NCBI GenBank assembly: GCA_016212275.1
Contig: JACRGR010000041.1
Span: 1-44,174 of the forward strand
DNA from: Nitrospinota bacterium
GTDB taxonomy: Bacteria; Nitrospinota_A; UBA7883; JACRGQ01
Direction: 5' to 3'
DNA length: 44,174 nucleotides
In this document: positions 9,181 through 18,800 of the stretch, one piece after another
Layout of the letters: every line of letters starts with the position of its first letter
Numbering within the stretch: the first letter of the stretch is position 1
The notes under the pieces: model-generated
What the model was told of the DNA's origin: nothing
Databases searched by the model: none
What the model saw: only the letters and a program-made list of their open reading frames with translations
Made by a program: the position numbers and the translations under genes

Positions 9181-9247
9181 TCTCCCCGATATGTAGTTTG
9201 AGCATATAGACGGTGGACGGCGGGGAAAGGATACGGGCCGGGAAGAT

Positions 9248-9826
9248 TTATTTTGTCATTTTCAAGGAGACTTTGAGGTCGCACGAAAACCCGTTTTCTC
9301 TATCTTGATAAAAACTGCAATGGGATCCAAGTTCTTCCTTCAGCTTTTCCTTGGCGCGGTGGAGCCGGATCTTTACCGTGTCCAGGGTTATGCCGAGGAT
9401 TTCGGCTATCTCGCCGTTTTTCTTATCTTCCAGCTCGCTCAAGACGACAACGACGCGGTATTTATCGGGAAGGTTCTCGATGAAATTCCGGATGCAATCG
9501 TTCATCTCTTTCCTGATAAGGAGCCTGTCGGCAGATGGCGCTTGCTCGGCGACGGGACTGTCTGGTGCCAGCGGCTCATCGTAAACCGTTTTGCGGAAAG
9601 AGGGGCTTCGTAGCTTATCCAGCGCGGCATTCGTGGCGATTTTGTAAACCCATGTGGAAAGTGAGGAGTCACCCCTGAAAGAATCGAGGGATTGCCTGAT
9701 GCGGATGAAAACCTCCTGAGTCAGATCTTCGGCCTCATGCTCTCCGACAAGGCGCGTCAGGTAACGCAATATGGCGGGTTGAAAAGTTTTATACAATTCA
9801 AGAAACTCTTTATCAATGTCCCCCAT
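9248..9826 (-). CDS. ECF-type RNA polymerase sigma factor
   Basis: 192 residues with sigma region 2 (HEAEDLTQEVFIRI, STWVYKIATNAALDKLR) and region 4 (LPDKYRVVVVLSELEDKKNGEIAEILGI followed by TVKIRLHRAKEKLKEEL), the two-domain layout of ECF sigma factors. It has a C-terminal extension with two cysteines (HCSFYQDRENGFSCD) after region 4, which could be a built-in metal or redox switch, since no anti-sigma gene lies next to it. The likely targets are the CMD and pentaheme cytochrome genes just downstream and its own promoter (inference). It is divergent from ftsK across about 106 bases. ATG 9826 has no strong ribosome site, so the start is moderately sure. Confidence 0.9.
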   Translation of the reverse strand: MGDIDKEFLELYKTFQPAILRYLTRLVGEHEAEDLTQEVFIRIRQSLDSFRGDSSLSTWVYKIATNAALDKLRSPSFRKTVYDEPLAPDSPVAEQAPSADRLLIRKEMNDCIRNFIENLPDKYRVVVVLSELEDKKNGEIAEILGITLDTVKIRLHRAKEKLKEELGSHCSFYQDRENGFSCDLKVSLKMTK

Positions 9827-9932
9827 AACCAGAATATATCATACGCTCGTTGAAGCTGGCTGGCATCCCATTGCATACCTTCAAAAACGTACTTCTGTTT
9901 GCGCGGGGGAAATTACTGCTAAAATACCGCCG

Positions 9933-12293
9933 ATGGGAATGTTGCGGGAGATGGCGGGAAAACGCCATGTACGGGAAGGAATAGGGGTAGCCTCCATCGC
10001 CTTTTCCTTGATGGCGGTGGTGAGCTTGGTTTCCTACAGTCCGGGCGACCCCTCGTTCAGCCACGCCGTGGCGGGCGACTGGGCGGTGAAGAACGCCGCG
10101 GGGATCATCGGCGCGTATCTGGCCGATACCATTGTCCAGCTGTTCGGTACGGCGGCATTCGCCATTCCGGTATTCGCGCTGAGTTTCGGCATCTCGCTTT
10201 TTTGGGAGAACGCCAAGCCGTTCGCCATTTCATTGATCGTGGGGGTGGGGCTTTTCCTGCTTTCCTTCTGCGCGCTGGTGAACATCGCTTGGACCGCCGA
10301 TCCGCTGTATCCCGAAGCGTACGGCGGCGGGTTCTTTGGCTACCTGTTCGCGGAAAAATTCCTCGTGCGCATCCTCGCGCCCGCCGGGGCGAGCATCATC
10401 GCCCTTGCCGTCCTTTTCATCTCCGTGCTGGTCACCACGCGGATGTCCATCGGCCAGTTCCTTTCCGTGATGAAATCGGTTGTGCTGAAACTCTGGGGCA
10501 TTCTGTGCGAATTCGCGCCGCATGTGCTGGAGCTTTTCCAAAAGGTGCGGGAAAAGGCCGTGGGCGATGCGGCGGAAAAACCGGAAAAGGAAAAAGAAGA
10601 GGCGAAGGAGGAGCCGGAGATCCCCGCCCCACCTCCGGCCCCCGAAGAGCCGAAAATATTGAAGAAGGCGGAAAAGCCGCAAATACAGAAAATGCCGGAA
10701 GAAGAGTTCACCACGAAGCAGGCGAAGTTCGAGTTCATGGCGGAAGGGAATGGGTATTCGCTCCCGCCGCTTTCCTACCTGAGCGATCCCAAGCCGTTCA
10801 ACCGCGACAAGAGCGACAAGGAACTGCTGGTCAATTCGCAGATACTCACCAAAAAGCTGGCGGATTTCGGCATCGAGGGACGGGTGACGATGGTCTCGCC
10901 GGGGCCGGTCATTACGCAGTACGAATTTGAACCGGCATCGGGGGTGAAGGTCAGCAGGATCGTGGGGCTGGCGGACGACCTGGCGATGGGCCTGCGGGCC
11001 GTTTCGGTGCGCATTCTCGCGCCGGTGCCGGGCAAGGCGGTGGTCGGCATCGAGGTGCCGAACCAGCAGGTGGAGCCGGTCTCGCTGAAGGCGATACTCA
11101 CCTCGCCGCAGTTCGCCGAATCGGAATCCAAGCTCACAATGGCGCTGGGGAAGGATACCGGCGGCACCCCGGTGGTCACGAACCTCGCCGCCATCCCGCA
11201 CCTTCTGGTGGCGGGCGCCACGGGGTCGGGCAAATCGGTGGGCATAAACGCGATGATCATGTCCATCCTCTACAAGGCCACCCCGGAGGAGGTGAATTTC
11301 ATCATGATAGACCCGAAGATGCTGGAGCTTTCGGTGTACGACGGCATCCCGCACCTCATCGCGCCGGTCGTCACCAATCCGAAGAAGGCGGCCAACGCCT
11401 TGCGCTGGGCCGTGACGGAGATGGAGCGTCGGTATGCGCTTTTGGCCAACAAGGGGTTCCGCAATATCGGCGGGTACAACGATTGGGCGGAAGAGCAACT
11501 CAAGGACATAAAGAAAAAACCGAAAAAGAAAAAAGAGGATGAGGTCATCGTCCAGAAGTTCGACGAAGAGGGGAACCTCATCGCCGACATGGTGGAAACC
11601 AACGAGCCGCCGAAAAAACTCCCTTATATCGTCATCATCATTGACGAGCTGGCCGACCTGATGATGGTGGCCTCGAAGGATGTGGAGGAAGCGCTGGCCC
11701 GGCTGGCGCAGATGGCGCGCGCAAGCGGCATCCACCTCCTGCTCGCAACGCAACGCCCCTCGGTGGACGTGTTGACCGGCCTCATCAAGGCGAACTTCCC
11801 GGCGCGCCTTTCCTACCAGGTCACTTCGCGAATAGACAGCCGGACGATACTCGATGCCATCGGCGCGGAACGGCTATTGGGCAAGGGCGATCTGTTGTTC
11901 CTGCCGCCGGGCACTTCGCGCCTGCAACGCATCCACGGCCCGTTCGTCTCGGACGACGAGGTGAAGCGCGTGGTGGAATACCTGCGCAAGCAAGGAAAGC
12001 CGCAGTTCAACGAGGAGATACTCAAGATGCAGGAGCGCGCCGAGGAAGCGGCGGAAGGCGGCGAGGACATGGGGGACGACGACGAATTTTTCGAACAGGC
12101 GGTGGAGATCGTGGCGCTCACGCGGCAGGCCAGCATAAGCTATATCCAGCGCAGGTTGAAGATAGGGTATAACCGCGCCGCGCGGATAATCGAGACGATG
12201 GAGCAAAAAGGGATGGTCGGTCCGTCCGACGGGGCCAAGCCGCGGCAGGTGCTCATCCCGCCGCCCCCCGGCAGGGAATTGGAAGACGAGTGA
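9933..12293 (+). CDS. ftsK: FtsK/SpoIIIE DNA translocase
   Basis: 786 residues from ATG 9933. It pumps DNA at the division septum to finish chromosome segregation and dimer resolution. There are four or five N-terminal membrane helices (about residues 20-190), a short acidic/Pro-Lys linker, then the motor: Walker A GATGSGKS (428-435), IDPKMLELSVYDGIPHL, Walker B IIIDELADLMM (Asp571), ATQRPSVDV, and DAIGAERLLGKGDLLF. The C-terminal winged-helix gamma domain (AVEIVALTRQASISYIQRRL onwards), which reads KOPS-like polarity signals, is present. The motor has a Lys/Glu-rich insert before Walker B. An upstream TTG at 9816 also gives an open frame but overlaps the divergent sigma gene, so it is unlikely. 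The linker is much shorter than in E. coli FtsK. Confidence 0.95.
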   Translation: MGMLREMAGKRHVREGIGVASIAFSLMAVVSLVSYSPGDPSFSHAVAGDWAVKNAAGIIGAYLADTIVQLFGTAAFAIPVFALSFGISLFWENAKPFAISLIVGVGLFLLSFCALVNIAWTADPLYPEAYGGGFFGYLFAEKFLVRILAPAGASIIALAVLFISVLVTTRMSIGQFLSVMKSVVLKLWGILCEFAPHVLELFQKVREKAVGDAAEKPEKEKEEAKEEPEIPAPPPAPEEPKILKKAEKPQIQKMPEEEFTTKQAKFEFMAEGNGYSLPPLSYLSDPKPFNRDKSDKELLVNSQILTKKLADFGIEGRVTMVSPGPVITQYEFEPASGVKVSRIVGLADDLAMGLRAVSVRILAPVPGKAVVGIEVPNQQVEPVSLKAILTSPQFAESESKLTMALGKDTGGTPVVTNLAAIPHLLVAGATGSGKSVGINAMIMSILYKATPEEVNFIMIDPKMLELSVYDGIPHLIAPVVTNPKKAANALRWAVTEMERRYALLANKGFRNIGGYNDWAEEQLKDIKKKPKKKKEDEVIVQKFDEEGNLIADMVETNEPPKKLPYIVIIIDELADLMMVASKDVEEALARLAQMARASGIHLLLATQRPSVDVLTGLIKANFPARLSYQVTSRIDSRTILDAIGAERLLGKGDLLFLPPGTSRLQRIHGPFVSDDEVKRVVEYLRKQGKPQFNEEILKMQERAEEAAEGGEDMGDDDEFFEQAVEIVALTRQASISYIQRRLKIGYNRAARIIETMEQKGMVGPSDGAKPRQVLIPPPPGRELEDE

Positions 12294-12300
12294 TCCCTTC

Positions 12301-12330
12301 GCGCCGGGGCGGGTTTACCCCCGCTGGCGC
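12301..12330. terminator. possible hairpin terminator between ftsK and folD
   Basis: Imperfect GC-rich stem-loop: GCGCCGGGGCGGG pairs with the CCCCCGCTGGCGC arm around a TTTA loop. It starts just after the ftsK stop, overlaps the folD stop, and is followed on the plus strand by ATTTTG, a short T-tract. It could end ftsK transcripts. The weak T-tract and overlap with folD coding sequence limit confidence. Confidence 0.4.
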
Positions 12331-13169
12331 ATTTTGTAGGCCGTCAGCGTGTTGTACATCAGCATGGCGATGGTCATCGGCCCCACGCCGCCCGGCACCG
12401 GGGTGATGTAGCCCGCGACTTTCTTCACGTTCTCGAAATCCACGTCCCCCACCAGTCCTTCGTCTATGCGGTTGATGCCGACGTCAATCACCACCGCGCC
12501 CGGTTTTATCATGTCCGCCTTCACATACTTCGGCTTGCCGATGGCGGCGATCACGATGTCGGCGGTCTTGGTGATGTCGTTCAGCATGCAGGTGCGCGAA
12601 TGGCAGGTGGTGATGGTGCAACTCTCGTGCAAAAGGAGCGTGGCGACCGGCTTGCCCACGATGTTGCTCCGGCCCAGCACCACCACCTTTTTACCCGGCA
12701 GGTCAATGCCGGTGCGCTTGAGCATTTCCAGCACCCCGGCGGGGGTGCAGGGGCGCAGGGCCGGCGTGTTCGCCACCAGCCGCCCCACGTTCACCGGGTG
12801 GAAGCCGTCCACGTCCTTTTCCGGCGCGATGTGCTCCAGGATGTTGGGTTCGTGAATCTTCTTCGGGAGCGGGAGCTGGACAAGGATGCCGTCCACCCCG
12901 TCGTCGCGATTCAACTTCGTGATCAATTCAAGCAAATGTTTTTCCTCGATGGTCTCGTCGAGCAGATGCTCGATGGAGGTGATGCCGAGCGCGTGGCACG
13001 CCTTGCGTTTGTTGGTGACGTACACCTGCGAGGCGGGGTCCTTTCCCACCAGCACCACGGCCAATGCCGGGGGGCGTTTGCCGGAGGCGACGATCTGTTC
13101 GACCTCCGCTTTTATCTCGTTGCGGATGTCCTGGGCTATGGCTTTGCCGTCAATGATCTTCGCGCTCAT
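12315..13169 (-). CDS. folD: bifunctional methylenetetrahydrofolate dehydrogenase/cyclohydrolase
   Basis: 284 residues, the normal length. It interconverts 5,10-methylene-, methenyl- and 10-formyl-tetrahydrofolate with NADP, feeding purine synthesis and initiator tRNA formylation (fmt is also in the window). Family signatures are all seen: VGKDPASQVYVTNKRKAC with the catalytic Lys, GILVQLPLPKKI, DVDGFHPVNVG, VLGRSNIVGKPVA in the Rossmann domain, VIDVGINR, and PVPGGVGPMTIAML. ATG start with AGGAGAG seven bases upstream. It is last in the yicC-gmk-folD run, 16 bases after gmk. Confidence 0.95.
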   Translation of the reverse strand: MSAKIIDGKAIAQDIRNEIKAEVEQIVASGKRPPALAVVLVGKDPASQVYVTNKRKACHALGITSIEHLLDETIEEKHLLELITKLNRDDGVDGILVQLPLPKKIHEPNILEHIAPEKDVDGFHPVNVGRLVANTPALRPCTPAGVLEMLKRTGIDLPGKKVVVLGRSNIVGKPVATLLLHESCTITTCHSRTCMLNDITKTADIVIAAIGKPKYVKADMIKPGAVVIDVGINRIDEGLVGDVDFENVKKVAGYITPVPGGVGPMTIAMLMYNTLTAYKMRQRG

Positions 13170-13185
13170 TCATCTCTCCTGAATA

Positions 13186-13815
13186 TTAAGAATGGGGTGT
13201 GTAATCGGGGAAATCCAGCGAACGCCGTTTCAGGCGGCACCGTTCGGCCCGGATGATGTACTCCATTTCCTGTTCCGCCGCGTCCAGCGTGTCGTTGATA
13301 ACGAGGAAATCGTAGTCCTTGCTGGCCGCTATTTCGTTGCGGGCTGTCTCCATCCGTTTTTCCCGTTCGCGGACGTCTTCCGTGCCGCGGATGCCCAGCC
13401 GCTCATGGAGCACCGCCAGCGACGGCGGCAGGACGAAGATGAACACGCCGTCCACCTTTTTCTCCCTCAGCTTCGCGGCCCCCTGCACGTCTATCACCAG
13501 CAGGATGTCCGATTTTTCCGCCTTCGCTTTCTCGATGGCGTCCAGCGCCGTGCCGTAGTATTCGCCGTGAACCTGCGCCCATTCGATGAACCGGTTTTGC
13601 CCGATCATCTTTTGGAACGCGGCTTTATCAACGAAATTGTAGGACTTTCCGTCAACTTCCCCCTCGCGCCGGGCGCGGGTGGTGTACGAAACCGACTGTT
13701 TGAGGCCGGGAATCTTGCTGATGGCAAGTTTTGCCAGCGTGGTCTTGCCCGCGCCGGACGGGGCGGAAAGGATGAAGAGGATGCCGCGTCCGCTGGTCGC
13801 CCCTTTGCCGTCCAC
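13186..13815 (-). CDS. gmk: guanylate kinase
   Basis: 209 residues. It phosphorylates GMP to GDP with ATP. P-loop SAPSGAGKTTL, GMP-binding region SYTTRARREGEVDGKSYNFV, and VHGEYYGT and LLVIDVQGA motifs are present, and the lid region includes RGTEDVREREKR. GTG start preceded by AAAGGGGG, ten bases after the yicC stop. In many bacteria gmk is followed by rpoZ; here folD follows instead. The yicC-gmk pair itself is a common arrangement. Confidence 0.95.
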   Translation of the reverse strand: MDGKGATSGRGILFILSAPSGAGKTTLAKLAISKIPGLKQSVSYTTRARREGEVDGKSYNFVDKAAFQKMIGQNRFIEWAQVHGEYYGTALDAIEKAKAEKSDILLVIDVQGAAKLREKKVDGVFIFVLPPSLAVLHERLGIRGTEDVREREKRMETARNEIAASKDYDFLVINDTLDAAEQEMEYIIRAERCRLKRRSLDFPDYTPHS

Positions 13816-13825
13816 CTTGCCCCCT

Positions 13826-14704
13826 TTATTCCACGTTCGCGGCCTGTTCCCGGAGTTTCTCCAGGTTGCTTTTTATTTCCACCACTTCGCGGCTGATGTC
13901 GAACAGGGTGCTTTTTGAGCCTATGGTGTTCGCCTCGCGGTTCATTTCCTGCACTATGAACTCCACTTTGCGCCCCATCGCTCCCCCTTTCGCCAGCAGT
14001 TCCCTCAGTTGTGTGATGTGGCACTGCAGGCGGATGATCTCTTCGGAGATGTCCGACCGTTCCGCCATCACTCCGGCTTCCTGCATGATCCGCTGGGGGT
14101 CCGCCTCGATCCCGGCGGTCAGCTCTTCCAGACGCTCCCGGAATTTTTTTACGATCTCCTTCTCCTGCCCCCGGCGCGATTCAATTATATTCGCGGCGCT
14201 GGCCTCTATGTCGGAAAGTTTCTCCAACAGGTCTTTCTCCAACGCCGATCCCTCGGCGGAGCGCATGGCCACCAGCGCTTCCACCGCAGGGGCAAGCGCG
14301 CCGCGAATCAGTTCCCAGCGCTCCTCAAGGTTCGTTTCATCCTCTTCGTAGCGGAAGATGTCCTTGAGCGAAAGCAGGGAGGCGAGATCCGGCTCACCGC
14401 CGATGCCGTATTTATCTTTGAGGGTTTTCGCGGCTTTTATGAACTGGCCCGCCAAGTCCTCGTCCAGCGCCAGCTTGCGCTTCACCCCTTCGCCGTCGCT
14501 GACGGTGATGGATATTTCCACATACCCGCGGGTCACCTTTTCGGCGAACGATTTTTTAACGCGTTTCTCTATTTCCAGGTCTTTGGCGGGCATCCGCACA
14601 TTGAATTCGAGAAAGCGGTTGTTCACCGTGCGGATCTCCACAACGCATTTGCGATTGGCGGCGGTGGACTCGGCTCGCGCGAAACCGGTCATGCTTCTTA
14701 CCAT
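13826..14704 (-). CDS. yicC: YicC/YloC family endoribonuclease
   Basis: 292 residues from ATG 14704. The N-terminus MVRSMTGFARAES and the C-terminal DUF1732 region (GRKVEFIVQEMNREANTIGSK, then EVVEIKSNLEKLREQ) are diagnostic. E. coli YicC is an endoribonuclease linked to small-RNA turnover. I reject the longer reading from 14746 because a promoter -10 box lies at 14746-14751, so the transcript would begin inside that extension, while ATG 14704 has GGGGGG eight bases upstream. It leads the yicC-gmk-folD operon. Confidence 0.92.
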   Translation of the reverse strand: MVRSMTGFARAESTAANRKCVVEIRTVNNRFLEFNVRMPAKDLEIEKRVKKSFAEKVTRGYVEISITVSDGEGVKRKLALDEDLAGQFIKAAKTLKDKYGIGGEPDLASLLSLKDIFRYEEDETNLEERWELIRGALAPAVEALVAMRSAEGSALEKDLLEKLSDIEASAANIIESRRGQEKEIVKKFRERLEELTAGIEADPQRIMQEAGVMAERSDISEEIIRLQCHITQLRELLAKGGAMGRKVEFIVQEMNREANTIGSKSTLFDISREVVEIKSNLEKLREQAANVE

Positions 14705-14745
14705 GCGTATGCCCCCCTGATGTATGCTGGAACCATGTTGAGCCA

Positions 14746-14774
14746 AGTATAATTGAAATCAGCCCGTTTGGTAA
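14746..14774 (-). promoter_or_regulatory. sigma70-type promoter of yicC-gmk-folD
   Basis: Read on the minus strand: -35 TTACCA (14769-14774), 17-base spacer, -10 TATACT (14746-14751). The predicted start is near 14739, giving a leader of about 35 bases before ATG 14704. The spacing is ideal; the -35 box matches consensus at four of six bases. Confidence 0.6.
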
Positions 14775-14817
14775 GCCCGACGGAGGAAAACATAACAGAC
14801 AACTTTTGGAGTGAGGG

Positions 14818-15108
14818 ATGGACATAAAAATAGTGATGACCGCGTTTTGGACGATCTTTCTTGCCGAATTGGGGGACAAGACGCAATTGGCCACCTTGGC
14901 GTTTTCCGCCGGATCGCAATCGAAGTTTTCGGTCTTTTTGGGTTCCGCGGGAGCGTTGGTGCTGACCTCCGCGCTTGCGGTCCTTTTGGGGGAGGCCGTT
15001 TCAAGGGTACTGCCGTTGCGGGTGGTCCATATGGCGGCGGCTGTCGGGTTTGTGGTCATCGGCTTGGTGATGCTGTGGGGGGAACTGGGGAAACCGGCTA
15101 CTCCGTGA
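14818..15108 (+). CDS. GDT1/TMEM165-type (UPF0016) membrane protein
   Basis: 96 residues, one repeat of the UPF0016 family, whose characterised members move Mn2+ or Ca2+ across membranes. The signature AELGDKTQLA (Glu17, Asp20) is in the first helix and is the conserved ExGDKT ion-site motif. Three hydrophobic helices are visible. Two-repeat homologues are about 190 residues, so this single-repeat form probably works as a homodimer or oligomer (inference). ATG start after GGAGTGAGGG. It is divergent from yicC. Confidence 0.85.
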   Translation: MDIKIVMTAFWTIFLAELGDKTQLATLAFSAGSQSKFSVFLGSAGALVLTSALAVLLGEAVSRVLPLRVVHMAAAVGFVVIGLVMLWGELGKPATP

Positions 15109-15114
15109 GCGGAT

Positions 15115-15152
15115 TTGGTATTTTCATTTAAAAAAGGCATAATAAATACCAA
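15115..15152 (+). promoter_or_regulatory. perfect 9-bp inverted repeat upstream of lipoprotein gene
   Basis: TTGGTATTT (15115-15123) and AAATACCAA (15144-15152) are exact inverted copies separated by 20 AT-rich bases that contain a possible -10 (CATAAT). The lipoprotein start is 34 bases downstream. It may be an operator or a weak hairpin; no regulator is identified. Confidence 0.4.
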
Positions 15153-15185
15153 GTGGGGACAACTTGTTAAGGCAAGAGGAGTAGT

Positions 15186-15854
15186 GTGTTTTTTTTCAGG
15201 TGGTTTCTTTCAGCCGGGATATTAACGGCGTTTTTTCAATTGGCGTCATGCGGTTCTGCCGCCACAACCACCGCCACCACAGCTACATCTCCGCTAATTG
15301 GGCAATGGGTGGGTCAGAATTCCACCAACAAATGTCTCGCCACCACTGATCCATGTGCCAGTACGAAGTTTACCGTGACATTCACCACCGACAAGACCTA
15401 TTCGATCGTTAGTGACGATGGCGGTGTGGCCACCGGATCCTATACCAATACCGTTACGACCATATCCACCACGGTGGCTCCCATAACCGATTTAACCGGT
15501 TCCGGTTGTACGATCAGTTTCACGGGTGTGAATGGCGGTATTACGGCGCCCACTGTATTGGCAGGGGGGGCCGGTTATTCGGTAGGCCAGGTGCTTGCCG
15601 TCACCGATGGCGGCACTGGCGGCCAGGTGGCCGTGGCTACCGTGAGCGCGGGCGCGGTTACGGCCGTCACATTGATTTCCGGCGGTAGCGGTTATGCCAC
15701 GGGGGCGGTAACCGGAAAAGGCACGACCCTCGTTGGTCTCAAGATATCCACCTGTTTCACCAAAGATTTTCTCAATGGAGTGACCTATACTATTACCGCG
15801 GACGGAAAAACGCTTACCATCCCGGTGTGCCCGATTACCTTCACCAAGCAATAA
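15186..15854 (+). CDS. predicted lipoprotein with GGxGY segment
   Basis: 222 residues, not recognised as a named family. A signal peptide ends at a lipobox LASC (Cys22), so it is probably lipidated. A Thr/Ala-rich linker follows, then a beta-rich domain starting LIGQWVG that resembles small calycin-like or META-like lipoprotein domains. Residues about 126-174 hold two GGxGY units (GGAGYSVGQVL and GGSGYATG) bracketing a TDGGTGGQVAVATVSAGAVT stretch, a motif more usual in phage tail and surface proteins. Four cysteines after the lipid site could form disulfides. GTG start with AGAGGAG four bases before it. Confidence 0.7.
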   Translation: MFFFRWFLSAGILTAFFQLASCGSAATTTATTATSPLIGQWVGQNSTNKCLATTDPCASTKFTVTFTTDKTYSIVSDDGGVATGSYTNTVTTISTTVAPITDLTGSGCTISFTGVNGGITAPTVLAGGAGYSVGQVLAVTDGGTGGQVAVATVSAGAVTAVTLISGGSGYATGAVTGKGTTLVGLKISTCFTKDFLNGVTYTITADGKTLTIPVCPITFTKQ

Positions 15855-15897
15855 CCGCCGTCCGCCACAGGTCGAAAACCTGATATGCTTTGACGCC

Positions 15898-18800
15898 ATG
15901 ATGCCCTTCCGTTCCGTCCTTTTGCATGGTTCGCCCCCCATTCGGGTGCAAGGTCTCACTCCTTCCGCCGAGGCATTTGTCATCTCTTTCTTTTTTCAGC
16001 GCCAGGCTGAACGGATGGTGATCATCGTGCCGGACAATGCCGAAGCTGAGCGCCTCGTTGCGGATATTGGTTTCTTTTTCGGCGATGTGGAGCGCATCGT
16101 ATATCTGCCCCAATGGGAGACACTGCCGTATGAGCCGGTGTCGAACACGCCCGAGATCGCGGCCCAGCGGCACCTGGCCCTGGCCCGCCTCGCCCTGGAT
16201 GGCGGGCGGTTCCTGCTGGTGACGACCCCCGCGGCACTGCTTCAAAAGGCGGTTGAGCCTTCCGTTGCGGCGGACGCATTTTTTCTCCTTCAGCCCGGTG
16301 CGGCGGTGGATCGGAAAACGCTAGAGGAATTTTTTGCGCTTACCGGGTACGAGCATGGCGATCCGGTGCGGGAACCGGGGACCTTCGCCTTCAGGGGCGG
16401 GCTATTGGACTGCTGGCCGCCGCAGGAACGTATGCCGTTTCGTGTGGAGTTCTTCGGGGACGAGGTGGAAACGGTGCGCCGGTTCGACCCCGGAACCCAG
16501 CGCTCGATGGGGGGCGCCGTATCGGTGACATTGGTTCCCGCGCGCGAACCGCATTATTACGGGACCGACATTCCGGCCTTGCTGGCGCGGACGGACGCTT
16601 TCGCGCGGGATACGGGCAAGGATATGGCTTTCCTGCGTATCCGGTTGGAGAACCGGCAGTTCTTTCCCGGCATGGAGCGTTTCCTGTCCCTATTTTATCC
16701 TTCCGCCACCGCGCCGTTGTGGGCCTTGCCTAACGGAGCGGCGCTCATCGTCTGTGGCGCGGAGCTGATCGCCGAACATCTTGCACTCTTCCATAAGGAG
16801 ATCGAAACGGGGTACGGGGAAGCTCTGGGGCGCGTTGAGCACGTCCCGCCTCCTTCGGCGTTGTACGAGCCGACGGAGACGTTTGAGCAGTTTTTACAGG
16901 AAACTCCCGGCCTGCGGTTTTCCGAGATCGCCGACGAGCCGGACGGCCCGCACTGTTTAACCATATCCGCCCGTGACGCCGACAGGCTCCACGGCGTGTT
17001 CAGCCGGTTCATCTACGATTGCCGGCAGAGGTTGGCCACGGGGGGGAGCCTCCTATTCGTGGCGCGGGGGGAGGAAACGCTCAATCGGGTTTCCTCCCTT
17101 CTGGCGGAGGAGGAAATGGGATTTGTTCAAATCGCGCGGGAAGACCTTCCCCGTATCGTACAGGAATTTTCCGGATCCGAACCCCCAGCGCCGCGCCTTA
17201 TGGCGACCATCGGCAACCTTTCGGCGGGCTTTCTCCTCGAAGCGGTGAACCTCGCCGTTATTACCGAAGAAGAGGTTTTCGGCAGGCACGCCCTTCCGCG
17301 CCGCCGCGAGCGCGTCCGGCGTGCCGCCGCCTTCGCCACCGATTTTTCCGACGTAAAGCCGGGGGATTTCGTGGTCCACCGCGACCACGGCATCGGCCTC
17401 TACCACGGCATGAAAACGGTGAGCGCCGCGGGAGCCGCCGACGAGTACCTGGAGATCGAATACGCCGAAGACCAGCGCTTGTTCCTTCCCATCTCTTCCA
17501 CCCACCTGCTCGAAAAGCATTCGTCCGGTGGCGGGCACCGCCCCGTGCTCGACCGGATAGGCGGGCAGACCTGGGCCAAAACGCGCGAAAGGGTGAAAAA
17601 GGGGATCATGCGCATGGCCAAGGAATTGCTGGAGATACAGGCCCGGCGCAACACCGGAAAGGCCCACGCCTTTTCTCCCGATGGCCATTTCCACCGCGAG
17701 TTCGCCGATTCTTTCGGGTTTGCCGAAACGCCGGACCAGGCGCTCGCCATCGCCGACGTGGCCGGAGACATGGAGGCGGATAAGCCGATGGACCGGTTGG
17801 TCTGCGGCGACGTGGGATATGGCAAGACGGAGGTGGCGATGCGGGCGGCGTTCAAGGCGGCGCTGGACGGGCGGCAGACCGCCGTGCTGGCTCCCACCAC
17901 CTTGCTGGTGAACCAGCATCTCGCCAATTTCAAGCGGCGCATGGAGCCGTTCGGCATCAAGGTGGCGGCCCTCAGCCGGTTTGTCCCGGCGAAAGAACGC
18001 TCCGCGGCGCTGGCCGCGCTTACCGCGGGCGGTGTGGACATCGTTATCGGCACCCACCGCCTCTTGCAGAAGGATGTGTCGTTCGCAAAGTTGGGGTTGG
18101 TCATTATTGACGAGGAGCAAAGGTTCGGCGTGGCGCACAAGGAACGGCTGAAACAATTGAGGGAAACGGTGGACGTGCTTACGCTTACCGCAACGCCGAT
18201 CCCGCGTACGCTCCACATGGCGGTGTCCGGCATCCGCGAGATCAGCGTCATCAATACCCCCCCGCCGGAGCGGCTCTCCATCAAGACCGCCATACGGAAG
18301 TTTGGCGATGAAACGGTGGTGGAAGCGGTGAACCGCGAATTGAGCAGGGGCGGGCAGGTGTTTTTCGTCCACAACAGCGTCCAGTCCATCAACCGGATGC
18401 TTGCATACTTGCAAAAAATAGTGCCGGGCGCGCGGATGGCCGCCGCCCACGGGCAGATGTCCGGGACGGAACTTGAAGAGATCATGGAGCGCTTCATCCG
18501 CCACCGGCTGGACGTGCTTGTCTGCACCACCATCATCGAAAGCGGGCTGGACATCCCGAACGCGAACACCATCGTCGTGAACCGCGCGGACAAGTTCGGT
18601 CTCGCCCAACTCTATCAACTGCGGGGAAGGGTGGGGCGCGGCAGGCACCGGGCGTACGCATACCTGCTGGTACCCGGCACCCTTTCCCCCGTTGCCCGCA
18701 AGCGGATGAAGGCCATAGAAGAATTGAGCGAATTGGGGTCGGGGTTCAAGCTGGCCGCGCGGGATATGGAGATCCGCGGCGCGGGGAACCTGCTCGGCTC

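Noticed and set aside
9816..9932. Upstream extension of ftsK to TTG 9816
   Set aside because: It would overlap the divergent sigma factor start, and the extra 39 residues show no FtsK-like character.
11500..11620. Lys/Glu-rich insert in the FtsK motor before Walker B
   Set aside because: Other FtsK proteins, including that of E. coli, also have a variable loop here; it is only somewhat longer and more charged.
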